Positions 9,691-20,410 of a stretch of DNA of 34,211 nt are shown here, piece after piece. The position numbers and the translations under genes were made by a program. The number at the start of each line of letters is the position of its first letter. Positions within the stretch are counted from its first letter, which is position 1. Location of the stretch: the NCBI GenBank assembly GCA_004151065.3, contig NWUY0305000830.1:1-34211 (forward strand), in the 5' to 3' direction. The stretch is from Larix sibirica. Taxonomy: Eukaryota; Streptophyta; Pinopsida; Pinales; Pinaceae. Under the pieces are notes generated by a model. The model saw nothing but the letters and a program-made list of their open reading frames with translations, did no database searches and was not told the DNA's origin.

Positions 9691-10170
9691 GTTTATTTAC
9701 AAAATAAAGGAATTGTGAAAATCACAGTTCTATCCCATAGGCTATGAAGAGGAACAACTCATGAAGTGGCAATACCTCTGGCAAGAACAAGGATAAAGTG
9801 TACAAAAATATATGTGTTAATTTTGGAAGCAAGCCATCATGTTAGGTATATCTTTGGAAGAACCTAGGGTAGTAGTTAAAAAACATGGAGGCCTATTCAG
9901 CCATATTAAAAGGCAATTGCAGCTGCTGAATGTGAAAAGCATAGATGAGGTGAGCAAAAAAGCTCTTTACTTCTAGTTGGACTTCAAGAAAGGGAACAGT
10001 AAAAGGGCCAAGAAGAGACTAGCAAAAAGAAAGGCCATCATATTGCAGCCACAACCCAGATAGGAAAAGATTATAAGAAGCATTGCAAACATTATGGTGT
10101 AGATGGGCACACAATTGAGAAGTGTTGGAAGCTTCATTTGGAACTGCGTCCAAAAGGGTACAAGTCCTAG
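9691..10170 (+). pseudogene. Ty3/gypsy retrotransposon gag fragment with zinc knuckle
   Basis: The frame from about 9695 reads SQFYPIGYEEEQLMKWQYL, then FWKQAIMLGISLEEPRVVVK and GGLFSHIKRQLQLL. This is the retrotransposon gag core found in plant gypsy elements (the YP-G-EE--MKW and FRK-AI-LGI-L patterns). It is broken by TGA 9716, TAA 9794, TAA 9818 and TAG 9974. Between about 9980 and 10,005 the homology shifts frame and continues to a zinc knuckle, CKHYGVDGHTIEKCWKLHLE (10,084-10,143), the plant-typical C-x2-H/C-x4-H-x4-C-W-K-L-H form with the second cysteine replaced by histidine. A TAG at 10,168-10,170 ends it. No protease or RT follows. Its zinc knuckle differs from that of the minus-strand relic at 2.3 kb, so the two are probably not pieces of one element. 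Confidence 0.9.
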
Positions 10171-11939
10171 AGAGGAGGAATTACAACCAGCAAAGAAATA
10201 GCGGTAGACAGTAGGGGGTATCCTAAAGAATATTTCCTGCAATATCGATTGGTTGGGCGGTGGGATAAGTTAAAGCCCTTTTAAGCCCTATCTAGTATGA
10301 AAGGCAATAAGTAGTAAAGGTGGAAATAAGATAGTAGTAAAGGCAATAAAAGCTTCAGCAGCACCGACCATAGCAGAGGCATCAGTTTATTAAGCACCTA
10401 GTGTCTCTGTCCCAACCCCAGTAGACCCACCGGCCTTAGCCTTAGCCTTAGCCTTAGCCTCCGCTTTTGGATTTAGATCTGCTACTTTATCTGTATTTGC
10501 CGATGGATGTGCGTTACGCTCCTCCATAATATATTCCTATGCCTAGGTAAACTGAGTCAACTGGACTGGCTCCGGTACTCGAATTGAAACTCCAACTCCT
10601 TCTTAAAGTATGATAGTTTAAGTGTTTAAAGTAAAGTGTATTAAAAAGTATGATAAAAAGAATGTGTGTATGTGTATGAGGACGTCAAAGAGGAATGTGG
10701 TAAAATGTGTCAAAATTGGATCAAGTGGAGGTATAGAAGTATGGAGATCCAAAGGATCGAAAGGAGCTAAACACTCGTGGGATCATATAATACTTGCACA
10801 CCTATAGCATCACTGGGAGGAGGTATTGCCTTAACCCTCTCACTATAAGCGGCCCACTCCTGAAGGTATGGATTATGTGGCCAAGTAATATTGCTCAGGT
10901 AAACGGAGGCTGAATGAGATGAAAAAGCTCAAGTAGAGGCTCAATGATAGAGTGGGAGAGCATTGTCACAAAAGTGATGGACTCAATTGACCACTCGGGT
11001 GTGTGTAAAGTCAAGGTGAAAGTAAAATAAGAGAAATAAAAAGTGGAAATGTGTTTTATGTATTTTAAGTGTGTGCATGGGCTACAAATGCGAGCAAATA
11101 TGTGAAAATGCAACCTATATGCTTAACCTAGAAAGAAAAAACACGGGAACCTATACAAGGTTGGGATTACTACGAATTCTAGACCTTCCTTTTACATGTA
11201 GCTGGGTCATTACCTCCCAGCACTTACTACCTTGTCGTTAAAAGGTATCTTGGGGGCATTAATGATCCGCTCCCCTACACTAGAGAACGCAGTGGCTTGG
11301 GATGATGAAATTACCATATAGGCTTCCTACAGGTGGGCTTTTTAAACAAACCTACTGGGTGTCCCTCTATATAAATGAAAATGTGTCCGTACATGAGGGC
11401 CTCATCCAAGTATGCATAACCAAAAAGTATAGGTTTATTTTACTTCTGCTCGGTGCCCAAAAGCTATCTATGGGGATTTACTAATGACTTTTATTTTGAA
11501 AAGAAAATTGAGCTAAAATAAGATGTAAAGACTAGCTACCAAGCAATATGAACAAGCAAACTCAAGCAATGCTAGAAAGAAAACAAGCAAATTACGAACA
11601 AACTCTAACAATCAACCCAAGAGTGCATGATACACGAGGAAACAAAATTGCCAGAGGAGTGTTTGGCAAGGTGATGAAATCCTTGTCCACATGGGAGTGG
11701 CAGTTGGGTGGTGAAATCCCAGTCTAGCACATTAGAGGTATCTACACTGACCAAATGTCCCTTTGGTTAAGGGTAAGTGGTCTTCCCTGAATAAAAAATA
11801 GTTCAGTGCTTTCCCTTCCTTTCCCTCCACCCAAGCTTCTCCTATCTCCACCTCTGCTACTGTCGGCTAAGGAGCTTCAAATCCTCCGCTAGGACCACAT
11901 ATCCAAATATAGCCACACCAATCTAGGACCAATTCCCGA
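10171..11939. other. Unassigned sequence
   Basis: No gene is recognisable. At 10,258-10,360 GTAGTAAAGG and AAGGCAATAA words repeat. From 10,370 to 10,590 there is sequence of the CTGG/GATCTG family, including the hexamer run listed separately. From 10,600 to 11,130 the DNA is rich in AAAGTG/GTGTGT-like words, and the small frames at 10,622-10,807 and 10,895-11,113 fall there. From 11,140 to 11,940 I see nothing but two small chance frames. Confidence 0.45.
10434..10460. repeat. (CCTTAG) hexamer microsatellite, 4.5 copies
   Basis: Four perfect CCTTAG units plus CCT. The reverse complement is CTAAGG, which is not the plant telomere hexa/heptamer TTTAGGG. Single GCCTTAGCCTC words also occur near 12,220, so this run may have grown out of the low-complexity family described at 11.94-15.06 kb. 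Confidence 0.9.
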
Positions 11940-14900
11940 AACATCACATCCTGGAACATCACTAAAGCTGTTGTGGCCTACCTTCACTAGTGCTATTGGT
12001 GCTTCAACTGCTGGAACAACCGTGGCCCTTGCACCCGGAATTGAATCTGTTGCTGGGTAGATAGCTACCCTAGCTGCTGGGTCAACCTTTATATTATGGG
12101 TTCAACTGGAACTGGATGAGACGGTGATGGTTACTAAGCTTTTATTGCTTATGGTTATAGTGAGGATGCAGTTGGGTTTCAAAGATATGAAATTGGCTCT
12201 GTGCGTATCTCTGCCTCTTATGCCTTAGCCTCTGTTGTCTTTGCTTCTACGAAGGTAACTCGCTTATGGCTCCGGAACAATCTCTCGATCCAGAAGGGAT
12301 GCTACTGACTATGCTTTTTCTGTCACTGATACCGGGTCAACCATTACTGGATATGTATTTATGGGAGGCTCCAGATCTAGAAATGAAATAGGCTCTCCAA
12401 CTAGCTAAAATGCTGCTTACTCAACTTGATCAACTGGCTCCGTTCTAGCTGCTATTTATGCTGCTAAGGATCAACTGGCTAATAAACTGAATAAACTGAC
12501 TCAACTTGGTAAACTGTATATACTGCCGGGTAAACTCAATCAGCTAGCTACGGAACGGGATATGCATTTTTCTCTACTTGCTCTACAGCATATGTATTTG
12601 GGTCTGGCTCTAAATCTAGAATTGGATCTGTTCCCGAGGGCTAATAACAGGGGTGGCTACTGAGGACTCTGTAACTGATGACTATGGATATGCATATGGA
12701 TAAGAAATTGGATTTTATGGATATGGATCCAAAACCAGTTTTGGGTCAATAAGAGAAACTGGTGCTGTTTCCGCCTTGGCTATATACTCCTGTATTTCCC
12801 GCCCCTTCCCGCCTTGGTTGCTTTTCCCTTTTTTTTACCCCCTATTGCTGGATAAACTTATTTTGGTTATCAATGATCTGCTCCGACCTTTGCTTCTGTT
12901 TCCTATGTCTTTACTTATTCCTGATAAAAGGTCCCAGCTATTCAGTTATAAAAAGCCTACGTCCTACACTCGTGACCGGTCCCACTCAAGTCATTGGTAG
13001 AATGCACAACATTTCATAGTCATTCGTAGTGCTCCGTTCTTAAGGGCCTATTGCCTAAATTATATGAGCTTACTTGCTCTCCGTTTTGCCTTTCTCACCT
13101 ATAGCTTTTGGTGTATTTAAGGCATGGATGGGGTGGCACGACTACCAAACTGTAAACGCTATTTACGCCTACTGGACCTATGGTACGGGGTAAACTGCAG
13201 TTTCTATTTTCTGTTTTCCATTTAGGTGGTTTTCCAACATGATCATAATCATTGTTATTCATGAGCGATTGTTCCTACTTCTGAGTGCCTTTGGGATGAT
13301 GCTTAATTGGAGCTGGTATTTTTACTTACTATGGGTGCGTTTTCGACAAGCTCTTTAGGCTATAGATACATTTTTTTACAGGCGAATTGGTGGGATATAG
13401 GCAGTCCAGCACCTCGCTTTCTTCCTCATGACGAGGGGCCTAAGGGAGCAATATGAAGCTACTTACTCTGTTTATGGCTTTGATGCTGGTGAGTCTGCTC
13501 GCTATGAATCCACAACTGACGAATCTGGAACAGGATATGCTGCTAACGGGAATCTGGTCAAAGTGATGGCAGGAAAGCAGGAACTGGCGCATAAAAGTAA
13601 ACAACAAGATAAACGGGTTCCGGAACTAGCTAATATGGATATGCATCTCGATCTGTCTCTGCTGGTGGAACAATAACAACTGGGTCATAAACTAGCTTTG
13701 GAACAGGTTATGGATCTCGATTTGGAACATTGGGGTATTAATCTGGAACATAATAATATTACCTCTGAACACCCGGCTCTTCATCTAGGGAATTAGGTTC
13801 TTCATCTCGAGAAAATGCACATGCGATGGGTGGTTATGAATAAATGACTCGGTAAACTACTCGCTTTAGATCTCCACCTGGATCTAGATCTGCTGCTGGT
13901 GAATCTTCTGCTTAAAATACTGATGCATAATAAACTGCAGATCCTATAAGCGCATCACTTTGGACATGCTTGCTTTTCTGGGCTTCCGTAGCGCTTGTAC
14001 TTTTGTGAATGAATGATAGGCATTGCGTCTTGGACTGTATGGTAGGTGTTCACCGGTGGGCATTCGGACCGGAGACGGAACTGCTGCATCTGGAACAGGA
14101 AGGGGTGCTGGTAGTGGTGCTTATACCTTTGCTTCTACCACCTATGCCTCTCCTGCTGGCTTTAAACCTTTCAAGTCAGAATCTCAACCACGAGCATCGG
14201 ACTCTAAAAAAGCAAGCACTGGAACAGCAACTACAAGAGCAAGAACAGGAGTAGGGAATCAAAGGGCTACCGCCATCTAACAGAATATACATCCAGCCAT
14301 ACAGAGACATAGGTGGTAAGAGCTAGTATACCTTCCCGGTCGAGAGCTAGTAGTTGACAACTGATGATCTTGTTAAGTCCAACCTTATCTACTCCAACAG
14401 CTTAACCAACAACTACAGAACCAACTGACTCGACTGGCTCATATACATATGCTGCGTCAAGGGCTGTAGGATCTAGAACTGCTACTTTTACTCCAACTGG
14501 TATTATGGATATGAAAATTAGACTCGAACTGTTAGATGCTTGCTTTGCTGCTTGTTTTTAGACCTCTTCCTCTGTTACTGCTGCTGGGTAAACCACCTAA
14601 CTCGGTTCTTATACCATATATGCCCATGTCTTTGCCTATGATGGTTATTCTTATTTATTTATTAGGGTGCTTCCATGCATGTAAAAATAATAGTCTCGAT
14701 CACAAAGGTAAGTATCTGGATCACGAAGGTCTGGACCACGATCATAAGGTCTAAGTGGAGATATGTAATTTCCACCAATGGAATCACGAGCACGAAGGGC
14801 TGACTCTCAATCTTTAACATAATAATCTCTATCACGATGAACTGGATATTTCAAATCTGACTTTTTCTCCCTAGCATTATATTACTCATCTCGCTCTATA

Positions 14901-15060
14901 AAGACTTAATCACGACCCCGAAATGCATACTTTTCATCTCGATCCCGAACAGTCTAAACTAGGTCTCGTTCTCGATCAACTGAATCTACTGGTGCCAGAT
15001 AAACTAGTACTGGATAAACTTCTGGGTCTCGATCAGGAACTTCAACTACGCCCGTGGAAT
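11940..15060 (+). repeat. Degenerate low-complexity field built from CTGGAAC / GGATCTAGATCTG / GATAAACTGG words
   Basis: For about 3 kb the plus strand is built from a small vocabulary: ACTGGAAC, TCAACTGG, GGATCTAGATCTGCTG, TCTCGATCT, GGATATGCAT, GGTAAACT, GATAAACTGG and CTGCTGGT. The words are reordered with no fixed long period. Several segments keep a 3- or 6-base rhythm: one frame at 14,040-14,280 gives a Gly/Ser/Thr/Ala-rich run (RTGDGTAASGTGRGAGSG) and another (14,923-15,050) gives Leu/Asp-rich text. Both look like decayed products of expanded short repeats rather than genes. Small open frames at 12,762-13,019, 13,428-13,676, 14,009-14,280, 14,536-14,754 and 14,923-15,213 fall in this field and I do not annotate them as coding. 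Sequence between 12,760 and 13,400 is less typical. Confidence 0.7.
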
Positions 15061-15468
15061 GTGCCTTCGGCCCAATGTGCAAAAAGTCGGAAAAGGGTGG
15101 TAGGGCAATGTGAAATAACCCGGAAAACTCCATCTTACTCTTTGGAACGGGGCATAGATATCTTTATAATGTGCTTTGACCTAACAGCAATAACTGGAAC
15201 GCATATCCACTAACTGGAGGACTGAACCGAGGTGGGCAGCTTCTCTTGGCTGCGCTAAGTAATAGCCTTTTGACGAAGAATAAGGAACTAAAAGGTTATT
15301 ACTTTCCTTAGCATAGCTCCTGCCGGGTCATACTTTTGATGAGTGAAACCAAAGGCTTCCTAAGGCAAACCAACTACTATTGCTCCTGCCTTTACCTTTG
15401 CTTATTTCTTTTTTACTGTTCCCAATTCAAATCGAGATGGTCTAAGTGGATCTTATGTAATGTACACT
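15061..15468. other. Unassigned sequence
   Basis: I see no gene or clear repeat beyond scattered words of the preceding family. Confidence 0.45.
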
Positions 15469-15586
15469 GACGATTTCTGCAAATTGACAAACGTAACGCA
15501 TTCAGTAACGCATCGATGCCTCCTGTTCTTTCGTACGATTTGTTTGCTGATTAATTCAATTTTTCGGACGATTTCTGCGCATTTAC
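15469..15586 (+). repeat. 98-bp-spaced direct repeat of GACGATTTCTGC
   Basis: GACGATTTCTGC occurs at 15,469-15,480 and 15,567-15,578. The copies are followed by AAATTGAC and GCATTTAC, which are also similar. GTAACGCAT occurs twice between them (about 15,494 and 15,506). Confidence 0.7.
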
Positions 15587-15724
15587 CAGAATAAAGTACA
15601 AATCGATCCGGCCTAAAAAAGTTGAAACGGGGAATAAAGGGTAGTGGAGACGGTCAACACTATTCGTTAGGTAAAATGTATAAATAGCATGAAATAAATA
15701 TGCAAGGTCTACGGAAGGCTGCAT

Positions 15725-15860
15725 AAATCACTATGAAGCATGCACAAATTGCTACGAAGCACGCACAAATAACTACGAAAAGGGTAAGGAATCACTACGA
15801 CATGAAATCTGCACATAGGTTCGGCAGGAACCAATACGAAAGACATGCTACAATCGTACA
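15725..15860 (+). repeat. Degenerate tandem repeat with a 21-bp unit
   Basis: Units AAATCACTATGAAGCATGCAC (15,725-15,745) and AAATTGCTACGAAGCACGCAC (15,746-15,766) match at 17 of 21 positions. Less regular copies follow, built on (A)ATAACTACGAA, AATCACTACGACATG and CCAATACGAAAGACATGC to about 15,860. There are no spacers of constant length, so this is a decaying minisatellite and not a CRISPR array. Confidence 0.75.
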
Positions 15861-16689
15861 AAAAGATGCATTAACTCACTTTCTCTTTGACGCCTAAACA
15901 CGGTAAGTAGGCACCGAGGATATAGCAATTGGTTTTTACTTTACTGTAGCTGCGAGTTATGGAATTCGATCAGAAAGGATGCTATTCGCTCAAATACTAG
16001 CTCTCGTGCTTCTGAGTCAATGGGGAAGTAGTACTATTGTAATGGAACATGAGATTCGATCCGGCCACTGGTTCTCCATTTTCCACCTTGGTTACTACTG
16101 AACCTAAGTAGGTTTCCGGCATCATTGGTCATTTTACTTAATATATGATGCATTATTCATACGATATGACTCGGACGGATTAGAAGCAACCACGACGCCT
16201 ACACGTAGATTCGTTTCGATCGCGTCATCTTTATAACGATAATAACCAACACTGCCGAATAACACACGACAGATCGTTACACGTACCCCGAAATCTTCTG
16301 GGATCCCCTTTTACTATAACTTCTTTTCTATAATCTGCATGCGTTCCAAAAAGTGCTCTATCCACTTTTATTTCGTCATTGCCTGCTGTTTTTCTAAGGT
16401 ATGCTCCGGCATTATAATATATTGATCTATCTGGTGGGTGTTCCGATAAAAGCTATAGAAAATCCAAAAGTTATATAGGATAATTGCTTACTTGGTGGGT
16501 ACTGCCTATTATCTTATCTTATAAGGACCGGATCACTTCGTCCCTCACCCTTATCTTACTGCCTTCACCCAACAACCTATGAGTTGAGTTGAGTGTTGCC
16601 CAACCTATTGCTTTAGCCAGGAAGGAATGCAGGGGTAGGGCACTAGTATATTGACTCTTTACCCTTACTGATTCTTCCTATTATCTTCT
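15861..16689. other. Unassigned sequence
   Basis: No gene is recognisable and no open frame exceeds 60 codons. TACTTGGTGGGTACTGCCTATTATCTTATC-type DNA near 16,430-16,560 resembles the pyrimidine-rich half of the GGCATG family. Confidence 0.45.
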
Positions 16690-16810
16690 GGTCCGGCCGA
16701 GCCTTGATTATATGATTCATCAAACATTTGCGGGCACCCACTGGCTAGGAAAAGTTACCTTCCTTTCCCTTTTTATGCTACCCACCCACCTGGAGATACT
16801 ACCTTCTTAG
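16690..16810 (+). repeat. CCGGCCGAGC subfamily unit, copy 1
   Basis: The order of landmarks is CCGGCCGAGCCTTG, ATGATTCAT, CCACTGGCTAGGAA, CCTTCCTTTCCCTTT, ATGCTACCCACCCACCTGGAGA. The same order recurs at 18,530-18,655 and, more weakly, at 31,150-31,265. Confidence 0.6.
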
Positions 16811-17019
16811 ATTTACTACTTGGGTTGGCACTATGAACAGTTGTATGAACTTTTACAAGCCTACATGATTAATATGTTTATCTTACCTACTATGAATGAA
16901 TAGAGTTAGTCACCTCACTGCTGCGCACCTCGCGTTATGCTGCACCCCCTGGTCTGATTGAAAGAAAGGAATCCCCTTAATGCTGGAAGCTATTTAACTT
17001 AATCAAACCGCGACTTATT

Positions 17020-17114
17020 GAACCCGGGTTAATATGATGCTTCGGAACCACGAAAAACTCTGGTTTCTATTTATAAAAAAAGTCTGGTGAAGCTTTTTGG
17101 GATCAACTGGACCG
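17020..17114 (+). repeat. 98-bp dispersed element (GACCCCGGTGG type), diverged copy 3
   Basis: The landmarks GAACCCGGG, CACGAAAAACTC, TTTATAAAAAA, GGTGAAGCTTTTTGGGATCAACTGGACC follow in the same order as copies 1 and 2. It lies about 80 bp upstream of copy 2 in the same orientation. It is the least similar copy. Confidence 0.45.
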
Positions 17115-17192
17115 GCATGGCTTTTTATATATTGCTTGAGGAACGAAGTAGCTCTAATTCATCGATTTCCCTATACCAAATACAAAGTTTGA

Positions 17193-17290
17193 GACCCCGG
17201 TGGGAAATTAGAATAACCCCGAAACACGAGGGGCGTAGCGTTTATAAAACACGTGGTTGAGAAGGTTTTTCGGATCGACCCGCGACCAAC
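17193..17290 (+). repeat. 98-bp dispersed element (GACCCCGGTGG type), copy 2
   Basis: Same length and ends as the copy at 5,293-5,390: GACCCCGGTGG at the left, GATCGACC and GACCAAC at the right. The middle carries small compensating indels. This copy has stop codons in the frame that is open in copy 1, which argues against coding. Confidence 0.7.
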
Positions 17291-17759
17291 CTAGCTAGCC
17301 TGGGTGCCTGTTTCAAGACGGGATGGGGATTGGGGAATGGTTAATGCGGCTTGAATGGCGTACTGGGGGATGCGAGAATAATGGTAATGCGGCCTGTGTA
17401 ATGCGGATTGAACGTGTGGATTCGTAAAGCCAGCAAGCAGCAATCTCGATAGCAGGTAAGTGTAACTGGCGGTCTGCTGAAGGTTAACGGTGGATTTTTG
17501 TTTAACTGTGCGCTGTTGTTAACTGTGGATGTTCCGTCCCGTAAACCCGTCCCGGGAACTGAACCTACCTCCTCGTTTCCGAGTAAACATATGTTCGAAC
17601 TATACCCACTTGCTTCATGAATCGCTTACTTGGTACTGCTACTAACAACTCTTCTCTTATCAGGGCCGGATGGAAACGTACATATTCTCTTTTCAAATCA
17701 AAATTAATGCAATAAAAGCAAACTAAGCAAATGCACACTTTTCCAAAAGATCCGCGTCT
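17291..17759 (+). repeat. TAATGCGG repeat region, copy 2, then unassigned sequence
   Basis: TTAATGCGGCTTG, GTAATGCGGCCTG and GTAATGCGGATTG occur at about 17,340, 17,381 and 17,398, followed by CCAGCAAGCAGCAA. This parallels 7,670-7,750. From 17,460 to 17,759 I see only TTAACTGTG-like doublets and nothing assignable. Confidence 0.5.
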
Positions 17760-18190
17760 AACAATGCAACGGGATCATCTGCTGGTGAATCTGCACTTGG
17801 AGCTTAATCAACAGATCCTTCTTCAATAAGAGAAAATGCCACTAGTGTGCCTTTAAACTGGTCCTGAGGCTACCTTTGCCTCTATCACCGTTGCTGGTCC
17901 TGGATTGTCTTACCTTGGGATGGGCTCTATCCGTGGGTATGGATGGCGCAGCCCCCCTTACTGTGTGCCTGTCCGCTGCCTTGCCTTGCTATCTGTTCTT
18001 CAACCACTGCTATGGATACTGCTATTACGGGTGCTGCTAGCTTAGTTACTTAAGAAAGGTAAACAATTCGCTATAGGACAGGAACTCGATCTCGATCTGC
18101 TCGAACTCAATCTGGATCTGCATTTGGATCCGTACATGTAACTGCATCTGTTTTCGATACGGGTTATGGGTAAACTACGCTACAGTATTA
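17760..18190 (+). repeat. Outlier of the CTGG/GATCTG low-complexity field
   Basis: It includes CTGCTGGTGAATCTGCACTT and, at 18,080-18,135, GGAACTCGATCTCGATCTGC with CAATCTGGATCTGCATTTGG. It ends GGGTAAACTACGC. The vocabulary is that of 11.94-15.06 kb. Confidence 0.65.
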
Positions 18191-19720
18191 TTATCTGGGC
18201 GTGAAATTCTTCCTTTTTAACAGAGAGTAAAACCCATAATTCATACGGTAATAATTGAGTAGCTAGGATTTCAATTTTTGATTTCCCAAGAACACATAAA
18301 ATTGATATTTCACATTTTATCTACTCTTACCTTTACTTACTGCCTGCCTTACTTAGACTTACAGCGTATCAGACAGATAGAGATGGAAGGAAGGGCTTTA
18401 CATAGAGAGATAGCATCGTTGTACAGGCTTTAAATAGAGCATTGGTCACGGGCGGGCTTCAGACAGCATTCATTAGCTTACAGAACACTTACTAAATGAA
18501 TCTGCTGGGTACCGTGCTATGACCTATTCTTCCGGCCGAGCTCAGGATAGGATACAATTTAGGAATTAGAAACCACTGGCCAGGAGGACTCCTACTTACC
18601 CCTTTCATTTTAGGACCTGCTACCAACCCACTTTACCCACCTAGAGACACCCAACCTTACTGATCGGGTACCCATGCAGCCAGGAATAATCGAAGTAGGG
18701 GAGGCATGCTAGGAACAACCCTTTACCCCTTACCCTTGTTTACACACAACCTCTTTACCCACCGGAATACCTAGCACCTGGTAGCCCTAGAACACTTGCT
18801 TTATGAATCTTAGGAGGTAGGCACACCATTGCTATTAACCTTTTATATGCTTATTTCTTAATGTTGGGCAGCCATTGGATCGTGGCGTCGCTCCGCGCCT
18901 ATTGGATTTAGGAACTACAACCAGACTCCGGATACCCAAATATTGGAAGGAAGGGCTTACAAACCAACCAACTACCCACCTGCTTCACCGACCTTTATTT
19001 ACTGTGCCTGCCATGGCATTAGATCGAACGGATGGAAAGGAAGGGAGGGCTTCACACTGAGAAGATAGAGCCTTGTTGGACAGGCTTCCATACAACCACT
19101 TGCTTGAGGTTTAGGAATAAGGGGTTTCACTATTTATCTTCTTGTCGGGGGGGACGAGCTTACAGATACGATTGAGTCATTAAGACAACCCTGAAAGTAT
19201 AGACCTGGTCTACCTAGTACCACTTGAATGTACCACTTGAATTAATTGCTTCCTGACTAATCACTATACCTTCTCTTGTTGAGACGGGCCAGATAGATAC
19301 TGTTCTTACTACCCATCTGCATAGTTACCTGAAGACCTAGACCTGTTAACCCTAGACCATTTTAATAAATGCTTTGGAGGTACAGCTAGAAATAGAAACC
19401 CAGGATCAGATGAAACTACTTATTACTTTTACTTAAATTGTGACCGACCTAACCTTTCTCTTACTTTAACTGCCTCACATTGGACGGGCGACAACACTTG
19501 CTTTAAAAATATTAGTAGATATAGCACTATTGCCTATTGAGACTCAGCTTCGTACCTGAACTTTTGGTTTACCTATAATATAACAAACTACCTGCTTCAC
19601 CAACCTATATTTACCCCCTTAACATCCTACTTACTTATCACCTATTGATTGTTGCTTCAGGCAGGAATAAGGGGTAGTAGCACTGGGTGGGATATAGAAT
19701 CTTTATCCTACTACCTTGAC
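18191..19720 (+). repeat. Diverged GGCATG/CCGGCCGAGC-family units with an internal direct repeat
   Basis: No gene is visible. Pyrimidine-rich segments of the type TTTACCCACCTAGAGACACC recur. One pair is clear: about 18,325-18,430 and 18,985-19,086 share TTTACTGTGCCTGCC, AGAT-GATGGAAAGGAAGGG, GGCTTCACA and AGATAGAGCCTTGTTGGACAGGCTT, with indels. GGAAGGAAGGGCTTACA (about 18,943) is a third partial copy. A CCGGCCGAGC unit occupies 18,530-18,655. The 61-codon frame 18,875-19,060 is a by-product. Confidence 0.55.
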
Positions 19721-20410
19721 ATGCCATAATTCATCAATTTTGCCTAATAGCCACCTCTATAGATACAGTTCCCTGGCTTGCTTCATTCGAACTGCCCCCA
19801 CGACACCCTTTACTCAAATGATAAGGGGCGGAAGTGATAATAATAGGGGCATTTGAAGCTAGCGGCTATCGATGATCATACTCCTCATTCGTTTCCTTGA
19901 TGTTTGTTTTGAACCTGGCTATCTAATGCAGTAAAGAATATCTATTGGTCATGGATAGTCTGGGCAATGGCATTGGCCCCAGATATTATGTTTCTTCAAG
20001 TTAAGAAACAGGTTCAACTACCTTTAAATAATAATAGGAGAAGCTTCAGTAGTATAGGAGCCATGCATGCAAATAAGAATAAATGGGGTTGTAATGAGAG
20101 AAAGGAGATAAAGGTGGATGAATGGATGGATTAGCCCCCAATCGATCAGGGTCCAGTTAGTTGGCTCCCGATCAATAAATGAGCAACCAATCAGCTTCTT
20201 ATTGGGGGGCCTGATTCATTGAGGCATAGTTGGCTTTCGGAAACCCCATTAAGAACGTAATAACTTGTTCACTTTTGTTAGCGCTTTAGCCATCTATCTA
20301 GATTCCCACTCACCCACCTGCTCAATAACGAGATTGAATAATATGGGAAGAGAAACAAATGCTGGAAAAAGGGGATTATATATAAAGAGGCCCACCCTAG
20401 ATAGTAGGCT
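19721..20410. other. Unassigned sequence
   Basis: No gene is visible. Around 20,125-20,235 GTTGGCTCCCGATCAAT and AGTTGGCTTTCGG words repeat. CCAATCAG/CTGATT can form a short stem (about 20,189-20,216). Confidence 0.4.

Noticed and set aside
10434-10460. Telomere-like hexamer run
   Set aside because: CCTTAG is not the plant telomere repeat, and 4.5 units inside low-complexity DNA are explained as a microsatellite.
14009-14280. Overlapping 81- and 85-codon frames as genes
   Set aside because: Both frames are open because the DNA is a decayed short repeat; the translations are low-complexity.
14923-15213. 96-codon Leu/Asp-rich frame as a gene
   Set aside because: The first half is the repeat vocabulary (CTCGATC, GATAAACT) read in one frame, and no domain follows.
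15725-15860. CRISPR-like array
   Set aside because: Repeats are head to tail with no spacers, drift steadily, and there are no cas genes.
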